Positions 15,101-32,219 of a stretch of 64,000 bases of DNA are shown here, piece by piece (the first letter of the stretch is position 1; each line of letters starts with the position of its first letter). The notes under the pieces are model-generated. The model was not told where the DNA came from. It was given only the letters and a program-made list of their open reading frames with translations, and made no database searches. The stretch lies in contig CM049313.1 in assembly GCA_026874595.1 (NCBI GenBank), positions 68,624,659 to 68,688,658 of the forward strand. The letters are read 5' to 3'. The stretch comes from Sipunculus nudus. Lineage: Eukaryota; Annelida; Sipuncula; Golfingiida; Sipunculidae. Position numbers and translations under genes: made by a program.

Positions 15101-15164
15101 TCGATACCGGCGTTTTCTGGGTGATCTACTGGATGTTCACCAAGCTCAGAACGTCAGGACATGA
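100..15164 (+). CDS. C-type lectin receptor with four visible CTLDs and a transmembrane tail (macrophage mannose receptor-like), 5' end outside window
   Basis: Type I membrane receptor whose extracellular C-type lectin domains (CTLDs) probably bind glycans for innate immune recognition or endocytosis. Twelve exons join in one frame with compatible phases: 100-153, 3219-3403, 3742-3910, 4326-4595, 6506-6654, 7619-7718, 8321-8571, 9131-9302, 10733-11002, 11526-11699, 14504-14635, 14974-15164 (about 705 codons visible). CTLDs carry the family WIGL-type core (WIGLNE, MWLGMR, WIGLSD, WIGLIK) and paired cysteines. Only CTLD1 keeps a mannose-type EPN plus WSD; the others have GYPRDN, GHPA and GQPS, so calcium-dependent sugar binding looks weakened. 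The last exon has a hydrophobic helix (PEVLLVAAVCVLAVIVIG) and a ~30-residue tail with YRRF, a possible YxxPhi endocytic signal. The signal peptide and any further domains lie upstream of the window. The mannose receptor comparison rests on architecture only. Confidence 0.88.
154..3218. other. Lectin receptor intron
   Basis: Mostly the hAT-like insertion. The remainder (2399-3218) is AT-rich with no convincing gene. Confidence 0.75.
268..2390. mobile_element. hAT-like nonautonomous transposon, 2.1 kb, with TAATAG repeat ends
   Basis: Begins CAGACATGGGGTAATAG and ends ACCCCATGTCTG, an inverted terminal repeat of 12 bases. It is flanked by identical 8-bp duplications ATAGCGAT (260-267 and 2391-2398). 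CAG-initial ends with 8-bp target duplications are typical of hAT elements. Long TAATAG arrays lie just inside both ends (about 280-430 and 2238-2380). No transposase is seen, so mobility would need a helper. It occupies the intron before CTLD1. Confidence 0.82.
3219..3403 (+). CDS. Lectin receptor exon: CTLD1, N-terminal part
   Basis: Starts after the acceptor tttttttgacag and ends at a gtacga donor. It encodes the CTLD1 opening with DDGCNTGNNEW, ENCYYTS, WREAEAWC and GATLVSIHSQTEQNFV, the standard first half of a long-form CTLD. Phase 1 in, phase 0 out. Confidence 0.88.
3742..3910 (+). CDS. Lectin receptor exon: CTLD1 core with EPN sugar-binding motif
   Basis: Acceptor gaaaaatatag, donor gtagta. 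Contains MVWIGLNE, YEWTDGSPL, then GEPNDHGGQENCV. EPN plus the following Glu/Asn is the mannose-type calcium site of the family. It ends on one base that completes Gly with the next exon. Confidence 0.9.
4326..4595 (+). CDS. Lectin receptor exon: end of CTLD1, linker and start of CTLD2
   Basis: Acceptor tctcccccaag, donor gtaaat. Encodes GLWSDEVC and GFVCKRP, which close CTLD1. A basic Pro/Thr linker (RGYITPRTVPPPVQG) follows, then the first half of CTLD2 (CPSGFHVFRNKCFQF, DALAHCNAQG, LASISDAAEQ). One exon therefore spans a domain boundary. Confidence 0.88.
4795..6010. repeat. Degenerate element with GGTGGCGCCACC palindromes
   Basis: Fills most of the intron 4596-6505. It opens with GTCCACTGTCC-type runs and repeats a unit containing catatctcaggag and a GGTGGCGCCACC-type palindrome (4955, 5295 with one change, 5772, partial at 5985). 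Related units form the tandem array at 34332-35209. Boundaries are not resolved. Confidence 0.6.
6506..6654 (+). CDS. Lectin receptor exon: CTLD2 core
   Basis: Acceptor ttacgtgtag, donor gttcta, a weak but phase-compatible site. Encodes EMWLGMRRYSQHGQF, LWIDNTDVKYTNWGRG and YPRDNAQ. The position normally held by EPN or QPD reads GYPRD, so the primary calcium site looks altered. Confidence 0.85.
6655..7618. other. Lectin receptor intron with poly-C tract
   Basis: AT-rich intron with a TA run near 7015-7032 and a 20-base C tract at about 7081. Nothing else supportable. Confidence 0.6.
7619..7718 (+). CDS. Lectin receptor exon: CTLD2 C-terminal part
   Basis: Acceptor ctatctttgacag, donor gtacgt. 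Encodes EVCVSIIGYRG, GRWRNIRC and SWICQAQK, closing CTLD2. The WND-like motif reads WRN, another departure from a calcium-binding CTLD. Ends in phase 1. Confidence 0.86.
7719..8320. repeat. Lectin receptor intron with AGT/AGC trinucleotide repeat
   Basis: About 8008-8158 is an interrupted (AGT)n/(AGC)n microsatellite. It makes Leu-rich or Thr-rich open frames on the minus strand that are artefacts. Confidence 0.75.
8321..8571 (+). CDS. Lectin receptor exon: linker and first half of CTLD3
   Basis: Acceptor catcctgatgacag, donor gtgata. A Pro-rich linker (PGLPAPGPTSADP) precedes CGEGWAASREGCYRM, QSQCQSYGANLVSIG and IWIGLSDSQ. Enters in phase 1 and leaves in phase 0, matching both neighbours. 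Confidence 0.88.
8572..9130. other. Lectin receptor intron with TA microsatellite
   Basis: TA repeat at about 8618-8658, otherwise unremarkable AT-rich intron. No gene seen. Confidence 0.6.
9131..9302 (+). CDS. Lectin receptor exon: second half of CTLD3
   Basis: Acceptor tattccttcccag, donor gttcgt. Encodes GSFSWVDGWPVTFVNWGRG, then GHPAVNGTATCVHM and a closing CGLKLQFVCKK. GHPA replaces EPN/QPD, so this domain probably lacks the classical sugar-binding calcium site. Confidence 0.88.
9338..9615. repeat. Probable dispersed repeat in lectin intron
   Basis: Runs from actagaaaagcactcagagag to acgccgggcaaaaacataagc. The style resembles interspersed repeats seen in bivalve genomes, but no second copy is in this window. 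The rest of the intron (9616-10732) holds nothing recognised. Confidence 0.35.
10733..11002 (+). CDS. Lectin receptor exon: linker and first half of CTLD4
   Basis: Acceptor tgtcttatctag, donor gtagtg. Encodes PRPYPTSPVAG, then LCPDGDLDSPKDW, SGNCYLF, DTECARVGASLVSVHS and SSWIGLIKTVS. Phase 1 on both sides. Confidence 0.9.
11100..11245. repeat. Dispersed repeat copy (pairs with 25655-25805)
   Basis: Shares the order gaccacctgtctattaagacc, tggttataactgacctgtct, agactaactgtgag-like and a closing catggg..acacaggttt with 25655-25805. Two diverged copies in different genes show an interspersed family, with no coding capacity seen. Confidence 0.7.
11526..11699 (+). CDS. Lectin receptor exon: second half of CTLD4
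   Basis: Acceptor attttttttacag, donor gtatgg. Encodes SFFWKDGSPVEYVKWAPGQP, then SAGLNCVSI, LWSDANC and GFICKTPQ. GQPSD and WSD resemble a galactose-type (QPD/WND) site with one substitution, so some calcium binding is possible. Confidence 0.9.
11700..14503. other. Long lectin receptor intron with a promoter-like GC-rich patch
   Basis: No exon found. About 12500-13150 is less AT-rich, with CCAAT boxes (about 12655 and inverted at 13083) and a GGGCGGAGCC box near 13034. A GGTGGCGCCACC palindrome lies at 13373. The rest is ordinary intron. Confidence 0.45.
14504..14635 (+). CDS. Lectin receptor exon: juxtamembrane linker
   Basis: Acceptor caccacattacag, donor gtgggt. Encodes a polar low-complexity stalk: APSPTPTSSSRRKEKAPPG, then Asn/Gln-rich residues. 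The donor is chosen because using the GT two bases later would create a TAA across the junction. Confidence 0.72.
14974..15164 (+). CDS. Lectin receptor exon: transmembrane helix and cytoplasmic tail
   Basis: Acceptor ctgtttttaacag; the exon ends in TGA at 15162. It encodes KRPSDHRSPIVL, a ~20-residue hydrophobic helix, a basic stop-transfer (YKVRKDRQNRYRR) and a short tail with YRRF and GDLLD. YRRF fits the YxxPhi endocytosis consensus. The last exon of the gene. Confidence 0.85.
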
Positions 15165-15322
15165 GCAGGTTTCGCGCTTGGTCTTCCTGTATATCATACA
15201 TAGCATTTACAAACATGTTGTACCTGTCCGTTAGTCACTTGACACAAGTATAAACATATATATGCGTGTAAAGGATCATGAGGTACTTCAGCCATAATGT
15301 ATATTAAAAAAATATTTTAAAG

Positions 15323-15404
<82 letters not shown>

Positions 15405-15524
15405 TCATTTTATGTTAATCGACAATCGCTTATTGATTACATCTTCATTAGTCCTATTTCTAATTGTTATAATTAACTTGTATGCATTTGATTCATTGTT
15501 AATGGTCATACCTTGTTATTTGCT

Positions 15525-15530
15525 AATAAA
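15525..15530 (+). terminator. Candidate polyadenylation signal AATAAA of the lectin receptor gene
   Basis: First AATAAA on the plus strand downstream of the stop, about 360 bases away. If used, the 3' UTR would contain the TA microsatellite at 15324-15401. A second AATAAA lies at 16249-16254. Confidence 0.4.
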
Positions 15531-16416
15531 TGGCATTACTGGTAAAGTTTTGTGTTATTGGCAAGAAGATGGAATCGAATGGAAATGTATACTGCTGATG
15601 AATGGTTGCAAAAAGGAAGATAATGGATGATTGTGCACTTTGAATCCAAGAAATTTAACAGGGAAACTCAAATTTAAAATTCAGTGTTCCGTACTAAAAA
15701 CACTTATCATATATGCTTTACAACATGTATAATATGAACAACGTTTATAATTGATATTTGCAATTTGGGGTCACTCAGCAGAGCATCAGCGAACAGTCCG
15801 GTGGCGACACCTAGTGACGATTGGGTGCGCCTTAGGACCGGCAGTCGTGCGTTGTCCCACAGAGTTCATTTGCTCAAGAGTATCAAAGGGAATGTCAAAT
15901 GAAAACTTATGCTGTATTGGTGCGCTATTGGACAGTTTCACAAAAGTATATTTTTCTGTTTCCTAATTTATTCAGGGTAAAAAAGGGGCTGGTTCGAGGG
16001 TGGGCAGCCAACCGCTTCCTCTAAATCTCTATAACCTTCAGAGCCGAGTGTTGCTTGATTTATGGATACTATTAACCGAATAATTTTTGGGATTAATATT
16101 TTGTTATTATCCGGTTCAGTGAATGCCTTCAGTGCCTGTCCTTGTAAATTACTGGAGTAGAAATAACCAATATTTTTGGATCTATTTAAAAATATGGAGA
16201 TATATTTTAAAGGTAATTTATGAGGCTTATTTTAAAATTGTATTTATCAAATAAAGTTTTTTCTGATAATTATTAAAATTCAAGCTTGGTTGTTAAGTTT
16301 CAGAATTATATTGCATGAGTATAAATTTGAAATACCCGTAACTATAAAATGATGTATGATTAATATTTCCAAAAGGATAAATTGATAATGAACACAAAAA
16401 TACAGAAAATGATAAT

Positions 16417-16422
16417 TTTATT
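16417..16422 (-). terminator. Candidate polyadenylation signal of the HSP20-like gene
   Basis: AATAAA on the minus strand about 325 bases past the stop codon. Other A/T-rich variants occur nearby, so this is the best-placed candidate only. Confidence 0.35.
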
Positions 16423-16747
16423 ATTTTAATATAAAACATTATGGTGCATCGGTGTCAACATAAAAATCATCTTAAAGACAATGAAGAAAATAAAATGTCG
16501 GAGTATATTACATGCATCCATAAACCATGAGGTAACAACCTTAAAACGTATGTTCAGGATGTAACTTTGAGATCATTATTCAAATAACAAAACTTTGTTG
16601 AAAAAATGCAGGTGCTTTCTTATATTTTAACTAATTCTGTCAGCATCCCCCCAAGAGTCTCGAAATACCTGCACACGATACATCTCTTTATCTCTTAGGA
16701 CGGAGTGAATACAGATGGATAAATTATGGAAGAAATAGTCAATCAAA

Positions 16748-18161
16748 TTATCCCTGAACGGTTTCTATGGTTACGTCATCATCCATGCTAGGTTCGTGAT
16801 AACTCGCTGGTTCTTCATCGTATTGTTCCGGCACGTATTGCTTCCCTGTGCGTTTGTCTATTTTAATTGTCCTGATGGTGGGTTTTGAATGTTTACAATC
16901 AACCCTTGGTCTCCTGAGCGGTACACCTAGTCCATCTACACGCACTCTGACATCCGATTGCGAAACCACAGAATTAAATCTTTCTCCTGATATCACGAGC
17001 TGTCCGTCTGTGTCAATATGAGCTTTAAGTGTACGAGAGTCAACGTTGTTTGGTAGTTTGAAAGCTCTCTCAAATTCTCTAGCTACACAGCTGTCCTCGC
17101 ATGAGCAAGCTTGGGAACCATGAACGTGAATTCTATTACCAACCGTTTGGATGGATACATCATTTGGGTAGTAACCTGGGATCTCCATAGTTACGATGTT
17201 AATTTCTGCACCTTTCCCATGATGGTTGGTTCCGTAATCATGTGACTGGTGACCATGTGACTGGTGACCATGTGACTGGTGACCATGTAATTGGTGCTGT
17301 TGCTGGTGGCGGGAATTTGATTTTCTGCCATCTTGGCCACGGAACCCATGGTGGTTTTTCTCATGAAGTTTTGCTCGGTTGTCGGTGTTTGAAGGTGGCA
17401 CCGAATTTGGCCCATGGCGCCTCGTCGGATAATCCATATTCGAAGTGTGTCTTGTATTGCCTCTGGTTTTCTGATGGTGGTCTTGGCGATAATTCAAGTT
17501 CCCATGGTGATGACCTTGGTATCTGTGTGAGCTGTCAGGTCTCGTTTTACGTTCATCGCCATGGTCCTGACGTAATTCCCAGTCGTGGCGACGTTGGTCA
17601 TGTTCTCGAATGTTTTGTTGCCTATGCGTGTTTTCACGGCTTAAATCCTCAAACTCTTTTCTTCTTTGCCTGTTTTCTTCTACTAATTTGGACTCGCGTT
17701 CTTCTTGTGCAAGTTTTTCCTCCAAAGCCCGAATCTCCCTCTTTTTTTGCTGAATCATGCGCTCAGTGTCAAGGATGGATTGGCGTCTCTTGTGCACGGT
17801 TGCCGGTGCGCCTTGATGGTGTATTTTGCAGCCGTCAGATGTCGCCGCTTTCTGCTTGATATTTGGATTTTCGGGTCTGGCATGAGTACCATCGTGGACA
17901 TGGTCAGTTGATTTCTCAGCAAAGTCCTGACGTGCATGGTCGTCTTCGTGGCTGTAATTTGCGTCAGACTGTTCGTTTCTCGTGTGATCACATTGATGAT
18001 GTGGATGCAACTTCTGGTGGAAGAACGGCTCGTGGAAAAGAGAATGAAAGTCGTCAAAGGCATCGTCAAAAGTGTTAAACAAAGAGGAGCCATGAGCGTT
18101 CCAGGGATCCCAGAGCGCGTGGTCCACGTGATCAACGTCGTCATGGTAGCTATGATGCAGC
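16748..18161 (-). CDS. HSP20-like gene exon 2: coiled coil, His-rich region, alpha-crystallin domain
   Basis: Acceptor attttgtag precedes 18161. The frame is open to the stop at 16748-16750. It begins LHHSYHDDVDHVDHALWDPW. A small in-frame minisatellite at about 17236-17290 encodes repeated HGHQS, and one cysteine-rich loop, CSCEDSC, sits inside the alpha-crystallin domain. Long opposite-strand open frames here are shadows. Confidence 0.92.
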
Positions 18162-20258
18162 CTACAAAATTAAAGAAAATCATACGTATAATTATGATAC
18201 ACTTACAGCTAATTGCATAGTAAGAGTACACATTAACATTTGAAACAGTATGAGCATTACAATTATATCCATCATGATATAAGCTCATTTTGACTGCATA
18301 CTTAGATTACCCAGTAGAACCATCTTGCTGTATGGAATTAGTCCAATTCAGTATCGTTCTGTGATTGAGTAAACATAGTCCACGTGTGTCTGTTTACCAT
18401 ATCAAGACTGCGCGACCAGAGAACCGATCATGCGCTTACGCGGCAACTTCCAAACCAAGAAAAGTAACATGAAAGTTAAACACAAAAGAACGCTAATTTA
18501 AGGCTTGAAAATATTAATTATGAAGTTGTGCAGTATGGCCACCGGGTGGCGTGGGTCTGTTTGCACCAGTTATTGTGCCCTTTGCAAGCTTATTTCCACA
18601 TGTGTACCGCAAATAGCAAATGATTTTTTAATTAAATGTTGACAGATACCGTAATACTTTAAGGAGTTAACCTTACAATTTTTTTAAATAATTAACATAC
18701 CTGGTATCTCAAAGGTCCCTTAAAAATGATGGCATATTTAAATTTAACCTTTCTTTATATTGGTCTGCTTCCTTGACATTTGTAAACTAATACAAGTGCG
18801 ACTAAAGAAAAGTTCAATTATATGCGAATGTTTCTGGACAAAACCACTTTTCAATTGGCTTGAACCATAAGTAATTTTAGTGAGAGTCATTTGGAGTAAG
18901 CTTTATATAGTGTTATTGTCATATATATGGCTATCAGGGCAATAGACAGACCATGGAATTACAATATATTAAATGTCCAGGATAGAGTTACAGATCTTGT
19001 CCGCTTCAGTAAAGTAAATGAGAGTAAAAAAGTTTTCTTTTACACAGTGTACGACAAGCAGTTACATGATAGGAAAAGAAGTCAATGGAGAGTAAAGAGA
19101 TGAATGAACAACAGGGCTAGTAAAAAAAAATTAATTACTATTTTTGTAAAAAGAATATCGTGATTTTTTACTTATTTCATTTAAAACTATTTTGATTTTT
19201 TTTAATCAGATAATGATAAATTAATCATTTCCTCTATCTTTATCAACTAGATTAACAGTTCTTGTAATACAGATTTCTATGACAGTACTTCATTGAATTT
19301 CAGAGAGTAATAAGTCAAATATTATATAATGAAAAAAATATAAAAAGTTTTGTTATTAATTTGTGACCATTGGCAAATCTGATTTCTGGCTGGTCATTTC
19401 AGACTGATCATGTGCTAAAACCCAGTATTATGCCTGAATACTTAAATTTCATGGCCAATTGCTAAACAACATTAAAAGGAAATAATTAATTACTGTACAA
19501 TACAGGGTTTGAAGGAACTATATTTAATATTGAGTTTCAATTTGCATTAATGTGTGCCATGTTAATTCCATGCAACATTGCTGGTTTGTTCACCACTGCT
19601 GGGTTATTTTCCATTAAAATATATTACATAACTCAGCATATCTACATTATATTTTATCAGTGTATTCACAAAATAATACAACACTGGAAATTGACTGGGT
19701 AACAAATAAGTCCACCTGCCTAACAACACAGTTGTAAAATTTTAAATGAACCGTCTAGGTGACTGGCTGCAAAATTGATTTGAATGGCAGTGTTAATTTT
19801 GAAGTAAATATCACGGTCACTGGAAATACATAGCTTAAACAAATAATTTCAGATTACTTCGACTTTTATTTAGGTAATTAATAATGCGTTAATTTTATAT
19901 AGTAGTCAATTAACTTAAAAATCATGTGATTTGAATCATACTAGCCCTGATGAAAAATATATTGCAAGAGCACATATATTTATTCATTTATTTTGTTATG
20001 GCAATTAATGTTCATTAAACATGAAGTGTTGTGCATGGACTCGTATGTGTACGTGTTTGCGATTTCCAAAATATTCCATAATCTAAAGAAAGGTATACTC
20101 TTACATTTGCAATATATGAAAACAAAAAGTATTAAAATGTAAACTTACCTCCATGGATGGGGGCTAATTCTGACACCCCAGGCGTCAGCCCCTTTCATAA
20201 AACCAACCATGACCGCAGCTGCTAACAGCAACATCGATTTACTCTTGAGCATTTTCAT
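16748..20258 (-). CDS. Secreted HSP20/alpha-crystallin-domain protein with coiled coil and His-rich region (507 aa)
   Basis: Two exons, 20258-20149 and 18161-16748, join in frame (AG plus G makes Arg37). The protein starts MKMLKSKSMLLLAAAV, a typical signal peptide, with likely cleavage after ADA near residue 27. Next come an acidic His-rich region, a charged coiled coil (about 170-220, EIRALEEKLAQEERESKL), a His/Gln/Gly stretch with tandem HGHQS units (about 329-344), and an alpha-crystallin domain (about 356-433) with VGNRIHVHG, EFERAFKLPNNV and GQLVISGER. A C-terminal TIKI resembles the IxI motif used by small heat shock proteins for oligomer contacts. Ordinary small heat shock proteins are ~150-250 aa and cytosolic, so length and signal peptide are unusual. 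Metal binding or an extracellular matrix role is inference. No KDEL-type ER signal is seen. It faces IER3IP1 head to head. Confidence 0.88.
18162..20148. other. HSP20-like gene intron
   Basis: About 2 kb of AT-rich intron between the signal-peptide exon and the main exon. No repeat boundary or further exon recognised. Confidence 0.7.
20149..20258 (-). CDS. HSP20-like gene exon 1: signal peptide
   Basis: Minus-strand ATG at 20258; the donor GTAAGT lies just below 20149. It encodes 36 residues plus two bases of a split Arg codon: a hydrophobic leader ending GFMKGADA, then WGVRISPHPW. A second in-frame ATG two codons later could also start translation. A TATAAAAG motif lies about 75 bases upstream. 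Confidence 0.85.
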
Positions 20259-20920
20259 GACGGCGGCTTTGCTTGTCACTCACGAAGAATTAGAGACAAT
20301 GTAGATATATTTTCCTTCTCCTTCTAGAAAGACTTTTATAATTAGTTTGGTCGAAGTTGATTCAGATGTTTTGCTTCGAACTCGGCCGATATTCGGTGTT
20401 ATGGTCTGGTAGGTTCAAAGTACAGTTTTTTGTTCGTTTAGAATACTCCGTCAAATGTAGCAAAACTCTGTTGACGGTGGGTGTTGACTATTCGCAGATG
20501 TTAGTCTCTTGCGATGTTGGATATTGCGGCTTCTCCTGTTTTTCTCTCTGTCGCTCTCTTTGTATGTTGTTCACAAGTGGATGCAGTACCCCTGAAAACG
20601 TTCATTTAAATAGCTAAATCGGATCCTTTCATACACGTCAATATATTTAGGGACACGTCACATAAAACTCAATTGGGCAAATCATTGAAGTACACGTGTA
20701 CAGAAAGTTTATCAGTGAATGTGTTCCTTCGCCACAGATTGGGAGATATGAAGGATTGCATCAGCTGAACCTGTCCCTGAGTAAACAGTTGCATCAGCCA
20801 CCCACATGTAGTTTGTAAACATGACCATGTGCCTTTGTTTACATGATCGCTTCCGATACGTACTGTGTTTTGATTGGCCAAACCTTGGGTCAGAGGTCAA
20901 GGCTAGTGACACCGGAGAAA
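20259..20920. promoter_or_regulatory. Shared divergent promoter region between the HSP20-like gene and IER3IP1
   Basis: The two start codons point away from each other across 662 bases. The minus-strand gene has a TATA box. No TATA is seen on the IER3IP1 side, as is common for housekeeping genes. Open frames here are short and unconvincing. Confidence 0.55.
20333..20340 (-). promoter_or_regulatory. TATA box of the HSP20-like gene
   Basis: TATAAAAG on the minus strand, 75 bases upstream of the ATG, an ordinary position for a short 5' UTR. A TTCTAGAA at 20322-20329 is two inverted heat-shock-factor half sites (nTTCnnGAAn). Clear further units are lacking, so heat inducibility is only a possibility. 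Confidence 0.6.
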
Positions 20921-29648
<8,728 letters not shown>

Positions 29649-31554
29649 CAGAGACATATTGGATACATGGGACTACAGCAAAACACAAGAGAGTGAATGC
29701 CAAACATCACCTCATTAGATGTAATAAGAGAAATTAGTAAACAACTCAACAGGACCATAGATAATTTTTATTTCATGATGCATAGTGAAGATCATGTTGC
29801 CAATTTTCTCATGAACATTTTCATATTTATTAAAAGTGGCAAATACAATTGTTCAGGTGGTTCTGTGCCCTCACAGTGGACTGTTGTGTTGGGGCTCAGG
29901 AGCGGATCATGGGAGCGGTCCAGGGGGTCCCGACCCCGTCCTTAAGAGCTGCTACTACCTTTTAGAAATAAATAAGGGTTTTAAGCAAATTTTCCTATCG
30001 GGACCACACTCGTTCTAGAGCAGAAGACCCAGTGAGTGCTGCCACCTGCCAGGTCTTATGGAACTAACTTTTCATTATATAGAATCTTCATGCAAATCTG
30101 TAATATTAGACTAACTTATAACAGTGTGAGTCATGTGCATAGGTAAGTGGTCCAGTTCAGTATGTGCCCCCACACAGAACTTCTGAAGGAACAGTTATTT
30201 GTAATACTGCATGAAATGACGATGTGATAAGAGTTTTTATGCATACATCTAATAAATACCGAGGACTTTCTTTCTCAGATGAAGTTACAAATGCATTTTG
30301 CCATATCATTCAGACATTTGTAATAAAACATTTCATTCATCATACAAATGTGTTATTATTTCGTAAATCTAAAAGACTGGCATGCAAAATATAAAAGGAA
30401 AACAGATCACTAGTGACTATGATGTCTATCTTTTTTGTTTCTCTCTCCTCCCCTCTCTCCTCTCTTTCTCCTCTCCTCGTATCTCCTGCAGGAAGAACTT
30501 TTAAATTCCGTCACCTCCCAGATAAAGAGGCTAAAATGGCATGTTTTTACAGCCTGTCTATAGAGTCCCGTTGAAGGTAATGACCAAGATACCTTCTTGT
30601 TTCTGTGTTCGTGGTATGATCCCATAAGCGGATCCAGAGGAGACCCCCCCCCCTTTTTAACGTTATGTATGCCTGTCTTGCATACTTCATATGGCTACAA
30701 CGTTTAGTTATTTTAATAACATTTCTATTTGTAGGTTCGCAAAATCCTTACAAGCCATGTGTTTAATTTTAACTATGTTATTTTGAATTCTCTTATTTTA
30801 AGAAATAGATTTTAAATTTAAGATGCAAATGCCAATTCATTGCAGATTTTCCGACTCAAATACCACAATTTAAGGTCACAAAGGAGACTGAACATATGGC
30901 CTTGTTATTTGGTATGAGACATTAGACTTTCCTTTTTTTTACGAAGATGCCGAATGCCGTACATAAAAAGTCACACCCTTGAGGTAGTTGTGCCCCTTCT
31001 TTAGCGAAATTCCGGATCCACGGAACTGGATTCCGGATATAATGCGGTGATTAAGCTTCTTCAAAGCAGTACGGACCGTGCCGAAGACGCTCCTTACACT
31101 AGTCCGTTTCACTACTTACAGACTTTTCCTGATCTTAGTAAATTCTCATGCTTTTTTAGAACTTTTTATTTTTTTTTTTTATTTATCTCTTTTTTTTAAA
31201 TTTTAACTTAAATTATACATGTTGTTGTAAGGTGCCCCTGAGCAACACTAAGTGTTTGAAGGTTGCGCGGTATTAAGTGAATAAATTATTATTAATATAT
31301 ATTATATTAAAACGGTTGATGGATGGTGAGGCACTGTTGCATTATTAAGATTATTCCACTTCTTGATGGTTCAGGAAGAGCGATTTATTGAGGTTCTGCA
31401 GGTCCCTTGTTTAAATAGGAAGGCGTTTTGGATGGCGTGAGCGATCCCTGGAGTCACTGACAAGTAGATTCTAGTTGGACACTGCGATCACTCCATGCAC
31501 CACCGAGTAAAATAAAGCTGACCTAGCTATCTTCCCTTCGACGACATTGCAACG
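29649..31554. other. IER3IP1 3' flank
   Basis: Probably includes the IER3IP1 3' UTR, with AATAAA near 29967 as a candidate signal. Poly-C-adjacent GGATCC motifs at about 29900, 30630 and 31020 hint at decayed hAT ends, but no matching pair could be proven. Confidence 0.4.
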
Positions 31555-31562
31555 TGTGTGAT

Positions 31563-31729
31563 CAGAGGCACTCGTTTCCAGCACTACAATGTCCTAGAAA
31601 CGGTAAACACATTGAGTATGGGCGATATACCCATTATAAGAGAACTTCTCTTATAATGGGTATATCGCCCATACTTAACATGATTATACCGTTTCTAGGC
31701 CATTGTAGTGCTGGAAACGAGTGCCTGTG
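31563..31729. mobile_element. Palindromic hAT-like MITE, 167 bp
   Basis: An almost complete inverted repeat: the left arm starts CAGAGGCACTCGTTTCCAGC and the right arm ends with its complement (CGAGTGCCTGTG), meeting at agaacttct near 31643. Exact 8-bp duplications TGTGTGAT flank it (31555-31562 and 31730-31737). CAG ends and 8-bp duplication fit hAT. High arm identity suggests recent activity or hairpin-mediated conversion. Confidence 0.85.
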
Positions 31730-32219
31730 TGTGTGATGGGCCTTGTTTGCTTAGAAAATGTGAGGAGGCAATCCAAAAAGTACCGACAGAAAGTCCCCTG
31801 CCGACACAGGAACACCCACTCAAAATTACCGGACCCAGCCCCTCCCTTGTTATGACAAACAATACAAAATCCTTCACCCGGAATATCTTAATTTTTAGCT
31901 CAGCTGACTTTCAGTCATGCTGGGCTATAGCGATGGGTCTTTGTCGTCGTCCTTCCGTCTGTCCGTCCGGCCGTCCGGCCGTTAGCAGGGCACAAATCGT
32001 AACCGTAGGGGCTAGGGCCATGAACCCCATGCAGTCTTAGAGGTTATAAAAAGATCTCCTTGCAAACCTGAAATTAGGTCACTGTGACCTATATTCTCGA
32101 AGTTATGGGGTGTGTTTGCACCCCCCAGAAATAACTCTTTGAGACAAAATTTTCATCCCAAACCTTCCATCTTTCACATACAGCTCACCTACCAACAGGG
32201 GAAGAACCATACTTTTTTT

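Larger units (their letters stand above)
15165..16747. other. Tail-to-tail intergenic region with TA microsatellite
   Basis: Separates the 3' ends of the lectin and HSP20-like genes. It holds an ~80-base TA repeat (15324-15401) and a short palindrome-bearing patch at 15760-15850 (GGTGGCGACACC). The 72-codon frame at 15412 is hydrophobic but has no recognised family. Confidence 0.6.

Noticed and set aside
17242-17911. Long plus-strand open frames opposite the HSP20-like exon
   Set aside because: They mirror the third codon positions of the real minus-strand gene and have no splice context or recognised family.
30621-31035. hAT element between GGATCC-containing ends
   Set aside because: The two ends share only short similarity and no matching 8-bp duplication could be found.
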